The notes: a model not told the origin generated them from the sequence alone. Counted from the first letter of the stretch, positions 1 through 12,738 are shown. The stretch is DNA of 64,000 bases from Epiperipatus broadwayi (GCA_028023455.1 JAQFVV010006255.1:4280001-4344000); one strand, 5' to 3'. Numbers and translations: made by a program.

Positions 1-1901
1 TTAGTACTGTCTTTTTAATAGTTTCCATCTCTTTAATTGTGCATTAACAATAATTGGTGATCAATTCCTGTATTGAATTTATTGAGAACATAACAATCTT
101 GCTCAACAAAACACCATTGAGGTATCAAAACAATACAACAGCACATATGTATAGGATGTAATTCCTTTCTGATTAAAATTATTTAAAAATATAAACTGGG
201 CATTGAATTAAAACTATCACCAGGATTTCCTGGTGGTAAACATGGAATGTCTTTAAATATGAAAGTTAGTTAATCAATAAGTAAAGAAAGCCAAAGATAT
301 CTTCTGCTGACATGAAGAATAAGATATTAATTTGTCTAAAATTAGATATTGTTTACAACCAAAATTATACTTACTAACTCTTTTCTTTATTTTTTTTTAC
401 CTTTTTTCTTTAATCTTTCAAAATAATGTACCACATTGTAATCTTACCACTTTCATGTTATTATTCATTTCCCTTTATTAGCTGTCTAAATGAAATGTGT
501 GTTTGTATAACTGCACTGATATTCTTTAATTAGCCACACACAAATTCTGATTTCAATCACTTTTATTTATTTTTTTGCAAAACTTCTCAATATTGAGTAT
601 ATAATAATAAAGTAAAGAATTAGAAGACTGGTGTCTGTACTTGTTACCTTGCATGAGACTGTGAAAATAATAATGAGTTATTTTGACACTAAATTTGGTT
701 CAAACATTTCAACTTAGAATATGATTGTGAACTAAAAATGTCTACTAGGGAATTTTCTTGCTTAAGAACTTAAAAAGATGGTTAAAAATGATCTGTATCA
801 TATAATCCCATTAAAATGCTTTATCTGGTAAAAATAGTAATAATAATGCTAAAAATCGCAATAAAGTATAAAGATAAGTATTTCACATGTAATTATGAAT
901 TTTTCTTGATATTAATCCTTCAAAACTTAGAGCTGTAGAACTGTGAAGATTTAATGTCAATATAGCTGATATTAGTGAAATTCCAAAAAAAATATGTTTT
1001 TTGAATGTATAGATGCTATAACTTGTTGTTTTTTTTTTTAAAAAAAAGATTAATCATTGATAATAAAAAAAAGATAGCTTGAGTTGAATTTGCTCAGAGG
1101 TTTAATTTGTTTAGTATTTTTTGAAACGGCTAAAGCAAATTAATGAAAGATTAATTGCTTTATTCAATGGTACCTGTGCCTATTTTATTAATGCAACTTG
1201 TTCAAAATCTTTTTAGTCTTGATAGCATTACAATATGATATCTCTGCTGTAGTGTGATCTACACCATTACATGGATATTGTAAATTGTGTATAATAATAT
1301 ACTTTATATAATATGCATATGTTTTCAATATGTACAAAAGAGAAAACCTACTGTACTTATTTAAACCTAGAATGAATATGCATGTGAATTTGTTTAAGGA
1401 TTACTCTTCCCCCAAAAAATATTTCACACAAGGAGTTTACAGACTATAAACTTGAGACAACTAAAGATTATATCAAATATTTGAACTTTTTGAAATTTAA
1501 TTCTAATAAAAGTTTACTACAATTCCAAATAGTTAGCATAAACTGAAAACTGCCTCTATCTTGTATTCATTCTAAAAGAAAAATATTCATGCTGCATATA
1601 TCATTAAATACTCTTTTTTTTTTAATAATTTTATTATTATTTGTGCAATAAAATGATAAAATGTAAGATAAATGGAAAATATTATTTAATCTGTTTCTCC
1701 ATTCTTAATGTATTAAATAATATTTATAAACAATTTAAGTACAATAATTTACTGATATTATTATATTAGTGAGTATACTGCTTAGGATTAAATTTTTAAT
1801 TTTATTCAAAATAATAAATTATTTTGCAAAGTCCCAATGACTTCTTAATTAACTACTAAACATCACAGTAATCACCATTCTTTATGTTTACAAACTGTTA
1901 G
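1..1901. other. AT-rich non-coding stretch
   Basis: No open reading frame of recognisable character and no repeat with clear ends was seen. The sequence is simple AT-rich DNA with short poly-A and poly-T runs. Confidence 0.6.
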
Positions 1902-2198
1902 CACAGAGGCAAAACTTTCCATACACTAGTACCACACAGTACAAGAAAGAGTAATAAATGGAGACAGGAAAATTTGTGCATAAAATCCCTATCTAGTGCC
2001 TACTCATCCAATATCCCCAAACCACTTTCTAGTTTGTGGCTTTCCACAGCTCATCACTGATGAAAGCCACAAGCTAGAAACTAGTTTGGGGATATTAAAT
2101 GAGTGGGCACTAGAATTCATGCACAAACTTTCCAGCATCCATTGATTACTCTGGCTTGCTTTGGGTGGTGCTACTGTATGGAGAGTTTTGCCTCTGTG
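1902..2198. mobile_element. Foldback retrozyme-like element, family F2 (short copy)
   Basis: This is a near-palindrome of about 297 bp centred at 2050. The left end begins CACAGAGGCAAAAC and the right end finishes with its reverse complement. Both arms match the 456-bp repeat unit found at 60446-61357: each has the block around ATAAAATCCCTATCTA, the block TCCAATATCCCC and the TTGATTACTCT block. The copy is therefore a member of family F2 in which a partial unit is followed at once by an inverted partial unit. The right arm keeps a hammerhead core (listed separately); the left arm carries a degraded one on the minus strand. No coding capacity. No convincing target-site duplication was found. 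Confidence 0.75.
2051..2092 (+). ncRNA. Hammerhead ribozyme core, family F2
   Basis: The core CTGATGA is at 2057-2063. Stem II is formed by AGC (2065-2067) and GCT (2073-2075) around the loop CACAA, next to an A-A mismatch at the base. GAAA follows at 2077-2080. The self-complementary ACTAGT (2080-2085) makes a very short stem III, and predicted cleavage follows T2086. Stem I pairs TCATCA (2051-2056) with TGGGGA (2087-2092) with one mismatch. Relative to the 60-kb copies, stem II changes from GGC/GCC to AGC/GCT, a compensatory change that supports the fold. The missing G-C pair next to the core could lower activity. Confidence 0.65.
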
Positions 2199-3633
2199 TG
2201 TGACTTCTTAATCAACTTGTTTTGTACATATTATTTATGCTAACAGATATAATTTATTAAAATTGAGATTTTAAATAATCTTTTTTATATATTTAAATGA
2301 TTTATTGCTTTGAAAGTATATAAGATGTTCCAATGCCAGAAGTGATAGAGGTATAATCCATGGATCTTGAGCTCCAGAGATTGTTGTTTCACAAACCAAG
2401 CAGTCATCTTTTTTGTTGAATTTAAACATATTAAATCATGATGGTTTCCCATGCATAAATGTAACAAATATATACAGTTTGATTAATAAAATATCTAGTA
2501 TTCATCATTTTCATAATTTCTCCTCATTTTCTTCCCATTTCCACTACAATAATTTAGAGTTTGTGTTTCAAATGTGATGCACAATGATAGGTGGTCTATG
2601 AGAAAAGTCATAGGGATACAAAGTTGTTTTATAAAAATATAAAAGATTTATTTAAAGATACATTTAAATATTCATTACTATTTTGTAATCTGAAAAACAA
2701 AAGATAAAATTGAGTTACTAGGATTGTATATTAATAAAGATATATTATAAAAAATTAATGAATTCGATACAGACCTTTCTATGCATGAGAAGCAGAAAGA
2801 AAATAAATATCTTGATAAATTAAAAATAAATGTGATTTACAGGTGTATTTTTAAGTGCAAATATTTAAAAAATTAAGTTTTATAAATTAAGAGAAATTAA
2901 AAGCATTTATGTTTTTTCCCTTCTTTTTATTGTATGAACAAATATGGATCTTCTTTATTTATTAACAATTTTTAAATATTGTAATGCACATTTTGTTTTA
3001 AAGTCTCTTTAAAGTTGCAGTGATAAAATATAATAATTAAAATACATGACAACAAGAGAATATTTTACATTAAAGCAAATGCCTCTTGTTATGCTCTCAA
3101 CTGCTAAAACAAGAGCTCCAAGAAATTCAAGCTAAAATATAAAAAGAAATTGATGAATCTCTAAGGTAATCTAAGAAATCACAAAATCAGATGCAAAAGA
3201 AGTCTCATAAAAATTTTTAAGAAAAATGTTCAAAATTTGAAGACAATCATAAATGAATATATATATACATACATAAAGTCACAAAAGAAAATATAAAAAA
3301 ATGTAAAAAGAGATTATAGAATCATTAGAAACAAATTAAAAGATTTCAAGTTTATTTGAAAACAAAAAGTAAAACAATAAAATTTATTGTGTAAACAAAT
3401 ATAGATAATATGTGATAAATAAAAAATATACATCAGAAGTATTAAACCATTTACAAAATGAAATAGTTTAAAAACTACAGATATGGAAAAAAAAAATCGA
3501 ATCATAAAAAAGGAACAATAATTTTATAAAAAAAAAAAAGCCCACAAAAGTATTTAGAAAGTACACTACAAAGCTCCAAATTCTCTATATAAAGAGTGAT
3601 AAATAATAAATGCAAGATATATATAACAAAAAC
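2199..3633. other. AT-rich non-coding stretch
   Basis: Nothing gene-like is visible. The short minus-strand ORFs at 2285-2467 and 3314-3505 have low-complexity, hydrophobic translations without any family signature. Confidence 0.55.
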
Positions 3634-4171
3634 ATGGGAAGATATGTTTTTCTGAAGGTTTGTGATGATGGTGTTCTAGCTGTATTTTTATATTGGACTA
3701 TTTCCATCATCTAATATGTGTGTTGAATGTCTTTAGAAAAGTTTTAATTTTTAGTTAAATATTCCAAATGCATTCAACTGTTAGTACTATCACAGCAAAC
3801 AGGTTAGTATATGCACCAATTGTTAGTAATATCACAGCAAACAAATGTTAATAATATCACAGCAAACAGGTTAGTATATGCACTAACTGTTAGTAATATC
3901 ACAGCAAACAGGTTAGTATGCGTATACTAACCTGTTTGCTGTGATATTACTAACAGTTAGTGCATATACTAACCTGTTTGCTGTGATATTATTAACATTT
4001 GTTTGCTGTGATATTACTAACAGTTGGTGCATATACTAACCTGTTTGCTGTGATATTACTAACAGTTGAATGCATTTGGAATATTTAACTAAAAATTAAA
4101 ACTTTTCTAAAGACATTCAACACACATATTAGATGATGGAAATAGTCCAATATAAAAATATGGGAAGATAT
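3634..4171. mobile_element. Giant foldback element with 12-bp flanking repeat
   Basis: Two arms of 237 bp (3683-3919 and 3924-4160) are near-perfect inverted repeats separated by four bases. Each arm contains three to four head-to-tail copies of a 30-45-bp unit built on TCACAGCAAACAGGTTAGTA. The whole block is flanked by the direct repeat ATGGGAAGATAT (3634-3645 and 4160-4171), read as a target-site duplication. This puts about 37 bp of non-palindromic sequence (3646-3682) at the left end of the insert. No ORF and no hammerhead core was recognised. The layout, tandem units followed by an inverted copy inside one TSD, matches the composites at 40.8 and 60.4 kb. Confidence 0.75.
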
Positions 4172-5082
4172 ATTCATAAAATATATAAACATATAAAGAA
4201 AGAAGTAATATATATACTAGCAAAGCAACTGGAAAAATAAAAAAATGAACAAATTAGAATGAAGAAATTTTTTTTTATTAGAGATGGACAAAATGAAATA
4301 AAAGTATCTGTTGGTAAATATAAAAAGAGAAACAACAATAGGTATAGAAACCTCTATTAAAAATAAACAAAATACAATTATACAAAATATCTCGTTTTGA
4401 CAAACTAAAAATGAAAGATCTACAATCCTTCAAAAAAAAGGCAATATGTTTTTAATTATACTTCAAATGGTCAAATTTCAGTCGTAAAAATTGTCTATAA
4501 TGTTGACTTTTTTATAAAATTTAAAATAATAATCAATCAAAAATAAATTAAAATTGTATTTAACACATCAAACTAGATTTTTGTTCTTTATAAGAACCTT
4601 ATCAAGATGTTTCCTATTTTACAATCATTCTATAGCAATTCCTTTCAGTGAACATTACTTAAATTATACTACAATAAACACATAAATAGGAATATATATA
4701 TATATAAACATAGAAATGAATGAATATAGAAACTTATTACAATCACTTTTTTCCATTTTACAAAACAACCTACAAAAAATAATATTTTAATTATAACTCT
4801 AAAGTTTCCAATAAACAAACAATGCTCATTTCCAACCTAATTATCATAGTCCTTTTTTTGACATTTGTTTAAATTTTTCTAAATATATAAAGTTTTGTAA
4901 CATTTCCTTTCCTTGTAATTTTTAACATATTTTGTTGCATGTATATTTTTCTCACAATTCATTTTGTGACTGGTATCCAAAATATGAATATAAAGCCCTG
5001 ATTTTATATTCTTTCTACTAATTGCACTATTGTGCTCCTTATCTCTTTCAATAGCACTTCTTTCTGACTGATCTATATATAT

Positions 5083-5328
5083 ATGATTTCATATTATTAT
5101 TTATTTTCAGGATATTCCGTGTGGTAAAATAGCAAATTAGCTGACATTTTGGTACAATAATAAGGACTTTCCTCAAAGCGTTCTCATTCTCAAATCATAG
5201 GAACATGCATTCCTATGATTTGAGAATGAGAACACTTTGAGGAAGGTACTTGTTATTATATCGAAACAAGCTATTTTGCTATTTTACCATACAGAATATC
5301 CAGAAAATAAATAATAATATGAAATCAT
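5083..5328. repeat. Long inverted repeat upstream of PLE remnant
   Basis: Imperfect palindrome of about 246 bp centred near 5206, with outer arms ATGATTTCATATTATTA and their reverse complement. The right arm holds a weak hammerhead-like string: TTGAGGA at 5237-5243, GGTA and TATC as a possible short stem II, and GAAA at 5263-5266; no clear stem III follows. It lies about 120 bp before the PLE coding remnant, so it may be a PLE terminal (pseudo-LTR) segment copied in inverted orientation. That assignment is tentative. Confidence 0.5.
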
Positions 5329-5448
5329 CATTTATCCGTGAAAATATTAGAATTAACATATATATATATAGCCAATGGGTTTACCTACTATTGCTCAAAT
5401 AAGTAATTTTATAATTTCTACATAAGAATAAAATATTATGAAAAAGGA

Positions 5449-6250
5449 ATGTTATCAAAAAATATTACTGTATATTATCAATATGTCTTGTATGCGGCAG
5501 GCCAAATAAAAACAGATGAAAATTCAATGTGCGTTCAGTTTCTTGATCTTAAAATAACTAGAAATCAATGTAAGTTGGATTACTGTATGACCATTAAACC
5601 AATAGTAATAATAATATTGATTCCTGCTAATAAAAAAATATGGATATCAAAAGCATATATTTCAAATAATCAAGTAAATTTTATAAGGAAAATTTATAAA
5701 GGTATATACTTTGCATTTTATGGACCTCCTACATTAAACAAATTAATAAATAACTCTAAAGATAAAACCTCATTTATAAATAAAAATTGCATCATTTATA
5801 AATGTATATGTAGGTGTGGTAATGGATATATAGGGGAATAGAGATGCACATTGAAAAAAAGAACTAAAGAGCACTTGTTGTTATTAAAAAGGAGTTCAGA
5901 AAACAAAACAAAATTGCAAATTAAATAATAATGTTTCAGCATCCATTTTTTACAACCATAATAAGTCACATCATTATGATTTTAACTTCTATTATAATAA
6001 CATAATAATATTGCAAATTGAAAAAAATAACAACAAAAGGAAAATAAAGGAAGCTACGCTAATATATAAATACAAACAAGAATTAATTAACAGACACATA
6101 GCAAACATTAAGATCACGGAATTGTGGAAAGGTTAGCTTTTCAAAATGTTAGTTGACAAAGACTACGAGGATAGTCGAAAGTGCTCCTAAGTGGAAAAAA
6201 TTTTTAAAGTTCTAATTACTGTATATTGATTTGAAGAAATACAGACATCA
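5449..6250 (+). pseudogene. Penelope-like element remnant: RT C-terminus, GIY-YIG domain and 3' end
   Basis: Codons from 5449 to 5841 are open (130 residues), then a TAG, after which the same frame continues as ...TLKKRTKEHLLLLK... to about 5925. PLE signatures are visible: FLDLKI near residue 32 (the segment after the RT palm in PLEs), and the GIY-YIG endonuclease start IIYKCICRCGNGYIGE at the end of the open part, followed past the stop by the Arg-x-x-Glu-His-type segment RTKEH. PLE endonucleases typically have a Cys pair before YIG, and both Cys residues are present here. Upstream RT motifs are absent, so the copy is 5'-truncated. The 3' non-coding end carries a hammerhead-like fold (6149-6190) and shares the ATACAGACATCAAA block with the tail at about 27110. 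Inactive. Confidence 0.8.
6149..6190 (+). ncRNA. Hammerhead-like motif at PLE 3' end
   Basis: Stem I pairs TTAG (6149-6152) with CTAA (6187-6190). The core is TTGACAA (6153-6159), differing from CTGANGA at C3 and G8. Stem II is a perfect five-pair GACTA/TAGTC (6161-6165, 6172-6176) with loop CGAGGA. GAAA follows (6177-6180), then the short self-complementary stem III AGTGCT, with the predicted cleavage position after C6186. Short-stem-III hammerheads are a known feature of PLEs. The two core substitutions look like C-to-T and G-to-A decay and should make this copy inactive. Confidence 0.65.
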
Positions 6251-8508
6251 AATTTTAATATTATATATATATAATATTGCAATGGTCACAATTAATTTTA
6301 TAAACTATCTCTACTTTATTTTTAAAATTATCCATCTTTTTAGCATTACAAATCCATTTCCCTAAAATCATTATTTTTCCATCCCATTTTCAAGCCTTGA
6401 ACACAGACTTTACATTATTTCTTATATTACTAGCATGTTTATAACTAATATATTTTTAATATCCTTTCTTTTTAACTTGTCTCTACATAATAATTCTCAA
6501 CTTCCAATTTCTGACCAAACACTTCTGCATTCGATGTTAACCTACTATTTTTAACTTAAATTCTTCAAAAACTGTTATTGCTGATTTTGCCATTATACCC
6601 TTTTCTTTAAAAATGTCTATTTTAATTCCATTGTAAACAGAATATTGTAGCAATTATTATTCAATTCTTCAAATGCACTAATGATACTTCTAATACTTTC
6701 CTATATAGACATACCTATGATATTCTATAATTTCCTTATTTTAATATACTTGTCAATTATATTTTCTTCTATATAATCAATCGCAATCAATGACAAAATC
6801 CCAATTAATAGAACAACTCATAAACCATTTCTTTGTTACATTCCCAAAATTTTTCCTTTTACTTAAAATATAAAGCATCACTCATCAGTAATAGTATCTC
6901 TTTAATAAAATATAACTACTCCTCTGAAATTGTATTATTCATTTTTACTTTAATTATAATTAATTTTAATATTATCTTCCCTGGATATAATTTGATACAT
7001 TTTTTTCAATATCAAATGAAACAATCATTCTATTTCTATTTAATTTTCCAGTATGTAATTTAGCTAAAATTTCTTCTGAATTCTTAATACAATATTCAAC
7101 AAAAGCCATTGCAGTTACAATCTCTTTATATATTATATAACACAATTCTTTATAATTATTAAATGCTAATGTTATTCTTATTGGATATTATCCTTATGCA
7201 TTTTAATCTTCTCAAATAATAAATGGATATTCAAAAACTACTAAATATAAAAACCTGCATTTTCCCCACCATTAATTAATTGCTTTACTTTATATAATTA
7301 AATAAAATCTTATATCTTGTTTTAATTCTGTTTCTTGGATCATTTATATTTTGGTATGCCCATTTACAATATCCTCTTTTATTTTTCTTTCATAACCCAT
7401 TCCCTTTAAAACAACAATCCTTGACTCTTTAGCTTCATTAGGTACTATTAAATCTTCCTTATTTATTTCTCCTACAATTTGTCTTCTGCTTCCATTCTTT
7501 TTTACTATATTTATACTTTTTATTAATAACATTGTTAATTTTTAATTGTGATTCTGCTTTCAAATTATTTGTAATATTCGCAGATTCTATACTCAAACTG
7601 TTCTTTTATAGTATGTATTTAATTCCTTTATTTAAAATCTATGAGTGGTAAAGCTTGTATAAAGAGTGGAAAATGAGTTGCAATATTGTATTCAGTAGCG
7701 TATATAAGACATTGACCAAAGAAAAGTTTATTAAAATAAGATGGATAAAGAATAAATATTTAGAGAAAATGATTTGAAATGCTATAATAATATTAAAAAT
7801 AAGATAGAGTTAGTTTATAACATATTCATTTTTATTTTTTATTTATTTTTGGATATCGGTCAGAATGAATTGAGAAAAATATTCAGGTAATAAAATATGT
7901 TAAAAAATTACAAGGAAAAGAAATGAAATTTTATACTTTCAAGAAAATTTAAACAAATGTGCAAACTTAGTTTAAAAACTAGTACAATGGGGAGGGGGGA
8001 TTGTTTAGTAAAATGGGGGGAAAAAATATTGCGATATGTTTTTTCTTTAAAAATATATATTACTATTTGTGTGTTTATTGTAGTATAATTTAAGTCATGT
8101 CCACTGATTTTAAAAGAGAAAACATCTTTATAAGATTCCTATAAGGAACAAAAGTTTGGCTTCATGTATTAAATAAAATTATTTATTTTTAGTTGTCTAT
8201 TTCAATTTTTGTTTAAGATTGATTATTATTTTAAAATTTTAATATTATATATATAACTAATCAGAAATGTAGATTTTTTATGAATTCTTAAGCAATAATC
8301 TGTAAGATTGTAAGCCAATATACAGTTTAAAAGCCAAACAAATGCTCTACCATTATACATGTTTTTCAAATGAAACCACATTATTTAGGTAGGCTAGGAT
8401 TTAAGATCTAAAAAACATGATAGACTGATCATTTCAAATGTTAATTATGTATCTAAACTAGTAATCATTTTCTTTTAAAGTATGAATTAAAACACACATA
8501 ATCTAATA
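6251..8508. other. AT-rich non-coding stretch
   Basis: No recognisable gene. Short ORFs at 6833-7063 (+) and 7344-7532 (-) have biased composition and match no family known to me. A short G-rich run lies near 7990. The hAT MITE target-site duplication (8501-8508) closes this stretch. Confidence 0.5.
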
Positions 8509-9000
8509 CAGTGGTCTTCAACCTTTTCCCACCTGCGGACCGGTAAAAATAAGGATAAGGTTTTGCGGACCTGCAGAAGTCTATAGATAAATTTTCTTAA
8601 AGATGAGCAAAAACTGATCAAAACAACAATGTTAAATATATAATATAAAGTTTTATATATATGGAGTTTGTACAATAAAAAACTTTTTTTTTTAATTTTG
8701 AATTTTTTTTAGAAAAGTAATAAAAAATTTAATTCTACCCCCTCCCCCCATAAACATCTGTGATAACTAGAATAACAAATTAATTTATATATGATTGATT
8801 AGATTTTGTTTTCGTTCTATTTTCTTTTTTTTTAATTGGGTAAAAATGAAATGAAAAAAATAAATAAAAATTGGTTATATTAATTAAAAATTTAAACTCT
8901 TATTATTATTTTGTTATTATAAACTTTCTCTAGCTGGCGGACCATCAGAAAAGTTCCACGGCCTGGCACCGGGCCGCGGACCAAGGGTTGAAGACCACTG
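8509..9000. mobile_element. Non-autonomous hAT transposon (MITE)
   Basis: 492-bp element with perfect 15-bp terminal inverted repeats, CAGTGGTCTTCAACC at the left and its reverse complement at the right. It is flanked by the perfect 8-bp duplication ATCTAATA (8501-8508 and 9001-9008). An 8-bp TSD and CAGNG...-type ends are diagnostic of the hAT superfamily. Subterminal GC-rich blocks with CGGACCGGT-like sequence contrast with the AT-rich interior. There is no transposase ORF, so movement would depend on a hAT transposase supplied elsewhere. The intact ends and TSD suggest a fairly recent insertion. Confidence 0.92.
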
Positions 9001-9869
9001 ATCTAATATATTTATCATATTTTCAATCATTGTTTCAACATGAAACACACACATTTTAAAGCAGAACAATTTCTTTTGAAATTATAATTACGTTTTCTGA
9101 TATTTTTTTTTTAGCTGGCTGTTTACTTATGATCTTATAGATTTACATTTGTTTAAAGAAACTGTAAAGATCCACATTTATTATTTGTTATATTAACTCA
9201 TAGTGCTTAAATAGAATATAGTCAGCATACTGTTTTTTATTTAGTTTCTACTTTTAAATACTGCATAAAGCTTCTGAAGCCATACTGGGATAATTAATTG
9301 ATAAATTGAAGATTCAGTGTTATTTTAAGATTAATGAGTATTTAAAGAAGTAAATAGCTTAACCTAGATTTGTTTTACAAAATAATCAAAAAAATAAATA
9401 TGTCAAAAGTGCAACATAGATTTGTACATTACAGTATTTATCTATATATAAACAAATAGTTTGTAAAAATTGAACAGGTAATTCATCAAAAAAAAAATAA
9501 TAATTTCCTGCAATATGATGAAATATCTTTTTTTTAAAGTTTTTACAAACTCTTCTCAAAATAAAAATTTGTGTAAAATAATAAATTATTCAGTTTATTC
9601 AACATTTGCATACATAGTTATCCTTGAAAAATGAAACATTTAACCATAATGAGACATTAGTTAAACTGTCACAACAATCAAAAGCTGTCTGTCAATCTTA
9701 TCACTGAAATAAAGACTCAGTCATTCATGGATTGAACACAAATTCTGAAGGAGATAACAGTCCCCTACTCCGAACTATTACAGTTTCATCAAGATTACAG
9801 ATGCTATGTCAGTGATAAAACAGTTATCAACTGGAATTTCTTCCTAGATTTTCTTTACAACATGCAATT

Positions 9870-10400
9870 AAATCTATGAAGAAGAATAGCTCCAAAAAAT
9901 AATGAAATTATTATTCATATTTTAAAAAAAGCAGGTGAAGAAATAGAAAAACCTGTTGACAAAAATATCTACCATAAATCTAAATGCTAATGATGAACAG
10001 ATGATTGGAAAAGGCAGTAATAATATTAATATTTAAAAAAGATTATAAAAATGATCTACAACAAACTGTGAATTCAATTCAACCCAAAAAACAAACTGAT
10101 TTTAAAAGAGATTTTATAACAGTGAAACAGAGAAGTTATAGGGAAAAAAAGAATGAATACTAATTGCCATTATGCTTTTGTTTTGTAGATTATAAAAAGG
10201 CACATGATATTTTAATCATTTCCATTATCATTTCAATAGTATTCAAAGCTTTGAACTATTAAGATATAGACCCAGGACATTTCCATATTCTGAAAAATAT
10301 TTATCAAATTGTAAAACCAATTGCTAAACTATATAGTCACATTAAGAAATTTAACACTGGTAAGAATGTTCATATGCTGATTCTCTATATCTAAAATTTT
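9870..10400 (+). pseudogene. Degenerate RTE-like non-LTR retrotransposon fragment
   Basis: Translation in shifting frames gives RT-like segments: a motif resembling PKNNEIIIHILKKAGEEIEK near 9890-9955, then CFVDYKKAHDILIIS near 10170-10220, matching the FVDYxKAFD signature of RTE-type reverse transcriptases. The first segment resembles the equivalent part of the minus-strand element near 18.4 kb, so both probably derive from one family. Stops and frameshifts are frequent. Ends are not defined. Confidence 0.55.
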
Positions 10401-12433
10401 AAGAGCAGTTTTACCAAGAAAGTTCTGAAGTTCCTTTTTGTTATGGATTCTAATTCAATCATTTTTAAATTTATTAAAAAACTTTCTGGTAGTCTCCCAG
10501 AATTACCCTTAGCCAGCCAATAGAATGAAGTCTTCAAAATAAGATATGCCCTAGATATTGCAACTGCTAATAATATAGTTAGCACTACCAAATGCCCCAA
10601 TCTATATTTAAGTGTAATGATTTCTAGTACTCATGGTCTATAAGTAATTAAGAGTATATAACCTTTTTTTACAATAGAAAGTATCTGTTTGGCTGATAAA
10701 AGAGAGAATTAATATGGAATAGTGTTTTATGTAAAGCACAATGATATTCTCCATAACAGTGTATTTTATTTTTAATAGTCGATACTATTATAGCACTTTT
10801 TGAATAAGATATTGGTTCAAACACACCAATTGCATGCAAGATTTTTCAACTCCTCAAATACTTTAGTTCCCAAATCAAACAATAATAGCCGATAGTAATA
10901 ACCAATCAGCATTAAATGCTTATTGCTATATAAATGTTTGAATATTCTTTGTTAAAACTGCTGACTTGAAGATTTAGCATATTCTTTTTTAAAATCTGTT
11001 ATGCCAATAGAGACTTGATTCACACTTACAAATAATGTCCTAGAGATTTGAACCAATTACAACCCATTAAGTTGTTATAATCTTTGCAAGGCACTAATTT
11101 ATGTATGTGTTTATGGCTTCTTTAAATATTCACTCACATTTATTTCTTCCCAACTGCAATATTAGTTTGCTTCGGTAATCATAGATAAGTTTGGAAGTTA
11201 ACTAGAGACCTGTCTTTTGGTTTCTACATATCTTTCACTAAGAGTTTTTTAAAACACTGGAAGATGATGAGCCAAAGTCAATCTCCATTGTTTAGAAGTG
11301 CTATTAATAATGATCTGAATTGTAAAGATTGACACTTTAACAAAAAATTATATATAATCTTGTTATTTAAATTTAATTCTTTGCTAAAAAAATATTAGCT
11401 TAATTTTTTTTTTATAACAACAGCTACCTACCTGCTTCTTTTTTGGACTAATAACTTATATGTATTCAATATGATGACAAATAATATTTATATGTAGACA
11501 TTACATGGCAATCTGATTTTTGTTAAAATGATATCTTTTTGTTTTGACCTTATTTCTGTTAAGTCACTTTTATTTCTGGTTATTTTTAGAAAAGATGCAG
11601 CATGATTAATCATTTTTTTCACTAAAGATGCCCATGAGATAACCGATTCAAATCCAAACTCTACAAATAACTTGGACCTCATTTTGTGATCTTTTACACG
11701 ACATATAAATCAGCCTCTCAGCAACTCATCAGAAATCATTTTAAAATTGCAAGCCAAAGCCATTCCTGACAACTCAAGAAACAGTTTACTACATTCACAC
11801 CATCATCTTAGGTACAGCAGTTGAACTTAAACCTTTTCACATTACAATACAAAATTGTATTACAAAATTGTATCTTTAAATATATTTTTCAGCTCTATGG
11901 GTATACTGAAAGTTAATTCAAAGAAATGCTTGTTATTGCATAACTTGATAAGTTGAAGGTCTACAAATCTTCACCAACATAGATGAATTTTAGTTTTCTT
12001 TTTATTTTGCTATAGTCCATAAAAATCTATCCTAGTATTCTAGACAGCTTATTGGACACCTTGGCTGAAACTCTTCAAGTAATCTATTCAATCCTTCCTT
12101 GAATTTATTTAACTTCAATAAATCTTCTTAGAATGTTTCCTGTATATCTAATTATCTTTCAGAACTCAAATCAAATATTCCTTATTCACCAATAATGTTG
12201 TGTGCAGAATGAAACAAACCCATTAGTATATTTTAAGTTTTTATTCAACTTAGAAATAATAACAAATACGGTATATCTCTCACAACATTTTTGAGTTTAT
12301 TTAGTACACAGAACACAAAACACAAGCATACTTATATAAGAGGGAAAGCCAAAGGTAAACTCCTTTTGTAAAGTGTAAAGTTCTTTTCAACAATAACTAT
12401 ATTTATATGCAATTTTACAATGTGATTATATAG
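10401..12433. other. Non-coding stretch with unrecognised coding-like fragments
   Basis: Slightly less AT-rich than its surroundings. Short open frames on the minus strand at 10391-10600 and 11488-11682 have fairly normal amino-acid composition but match no family I know, and they have no splice-site context. They may be decayed transposon coding sequence. Confidence 0.3.
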
Positions 12434-12738
12434 AATTTTAATGCACCAATCAGCACATAACAGCAGAGCTTCTTCAAATTAAATCACAATTTATTAAAAA
12501 CTTAATATAAATTATAATTAGATTTACGCGTATAATTAATTTACATATATCTGCATATATTTGCATATAGCAACCTGGTTATGCTTACTCTTTGTTGCCC
12601 ATGATTATGAGAGCTAAGTTCTCTTGAAAGCGCTCGGGCACTAATTATTATGTATTATAATTTATATTAAGTTTATAATAAATTGTGATTTAATTTGAAG
12701 AAGCTCTGCTGTTATGTGCTGATTGGTGCATTAAAATT
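12434..12738. repeat. Inverted repeat with hammerhead-like loop
   Basis: Arms 12434-12524 and 12648-12738 are near-perfect inverted repeats starting AATTTTAATGCACCAATC. The central spacer of about 120 bp contains a degraded hammerhead-like fold: GCCC (12597-12600) pairs with GGGC (12636-12639) as stem I, GAGAG/CTCTT (12609-12613, 12621-12625) as stem II, GAAA at 12626-12629, and self-complementary AGCGCT as stem III. The CTGANGA box is replaced by ATGATTAT, so it cannot be active as it stands. A PLE coding fragment begins within 60 bp, suggesting a PLE terminal segment. Confidence 0.55.
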
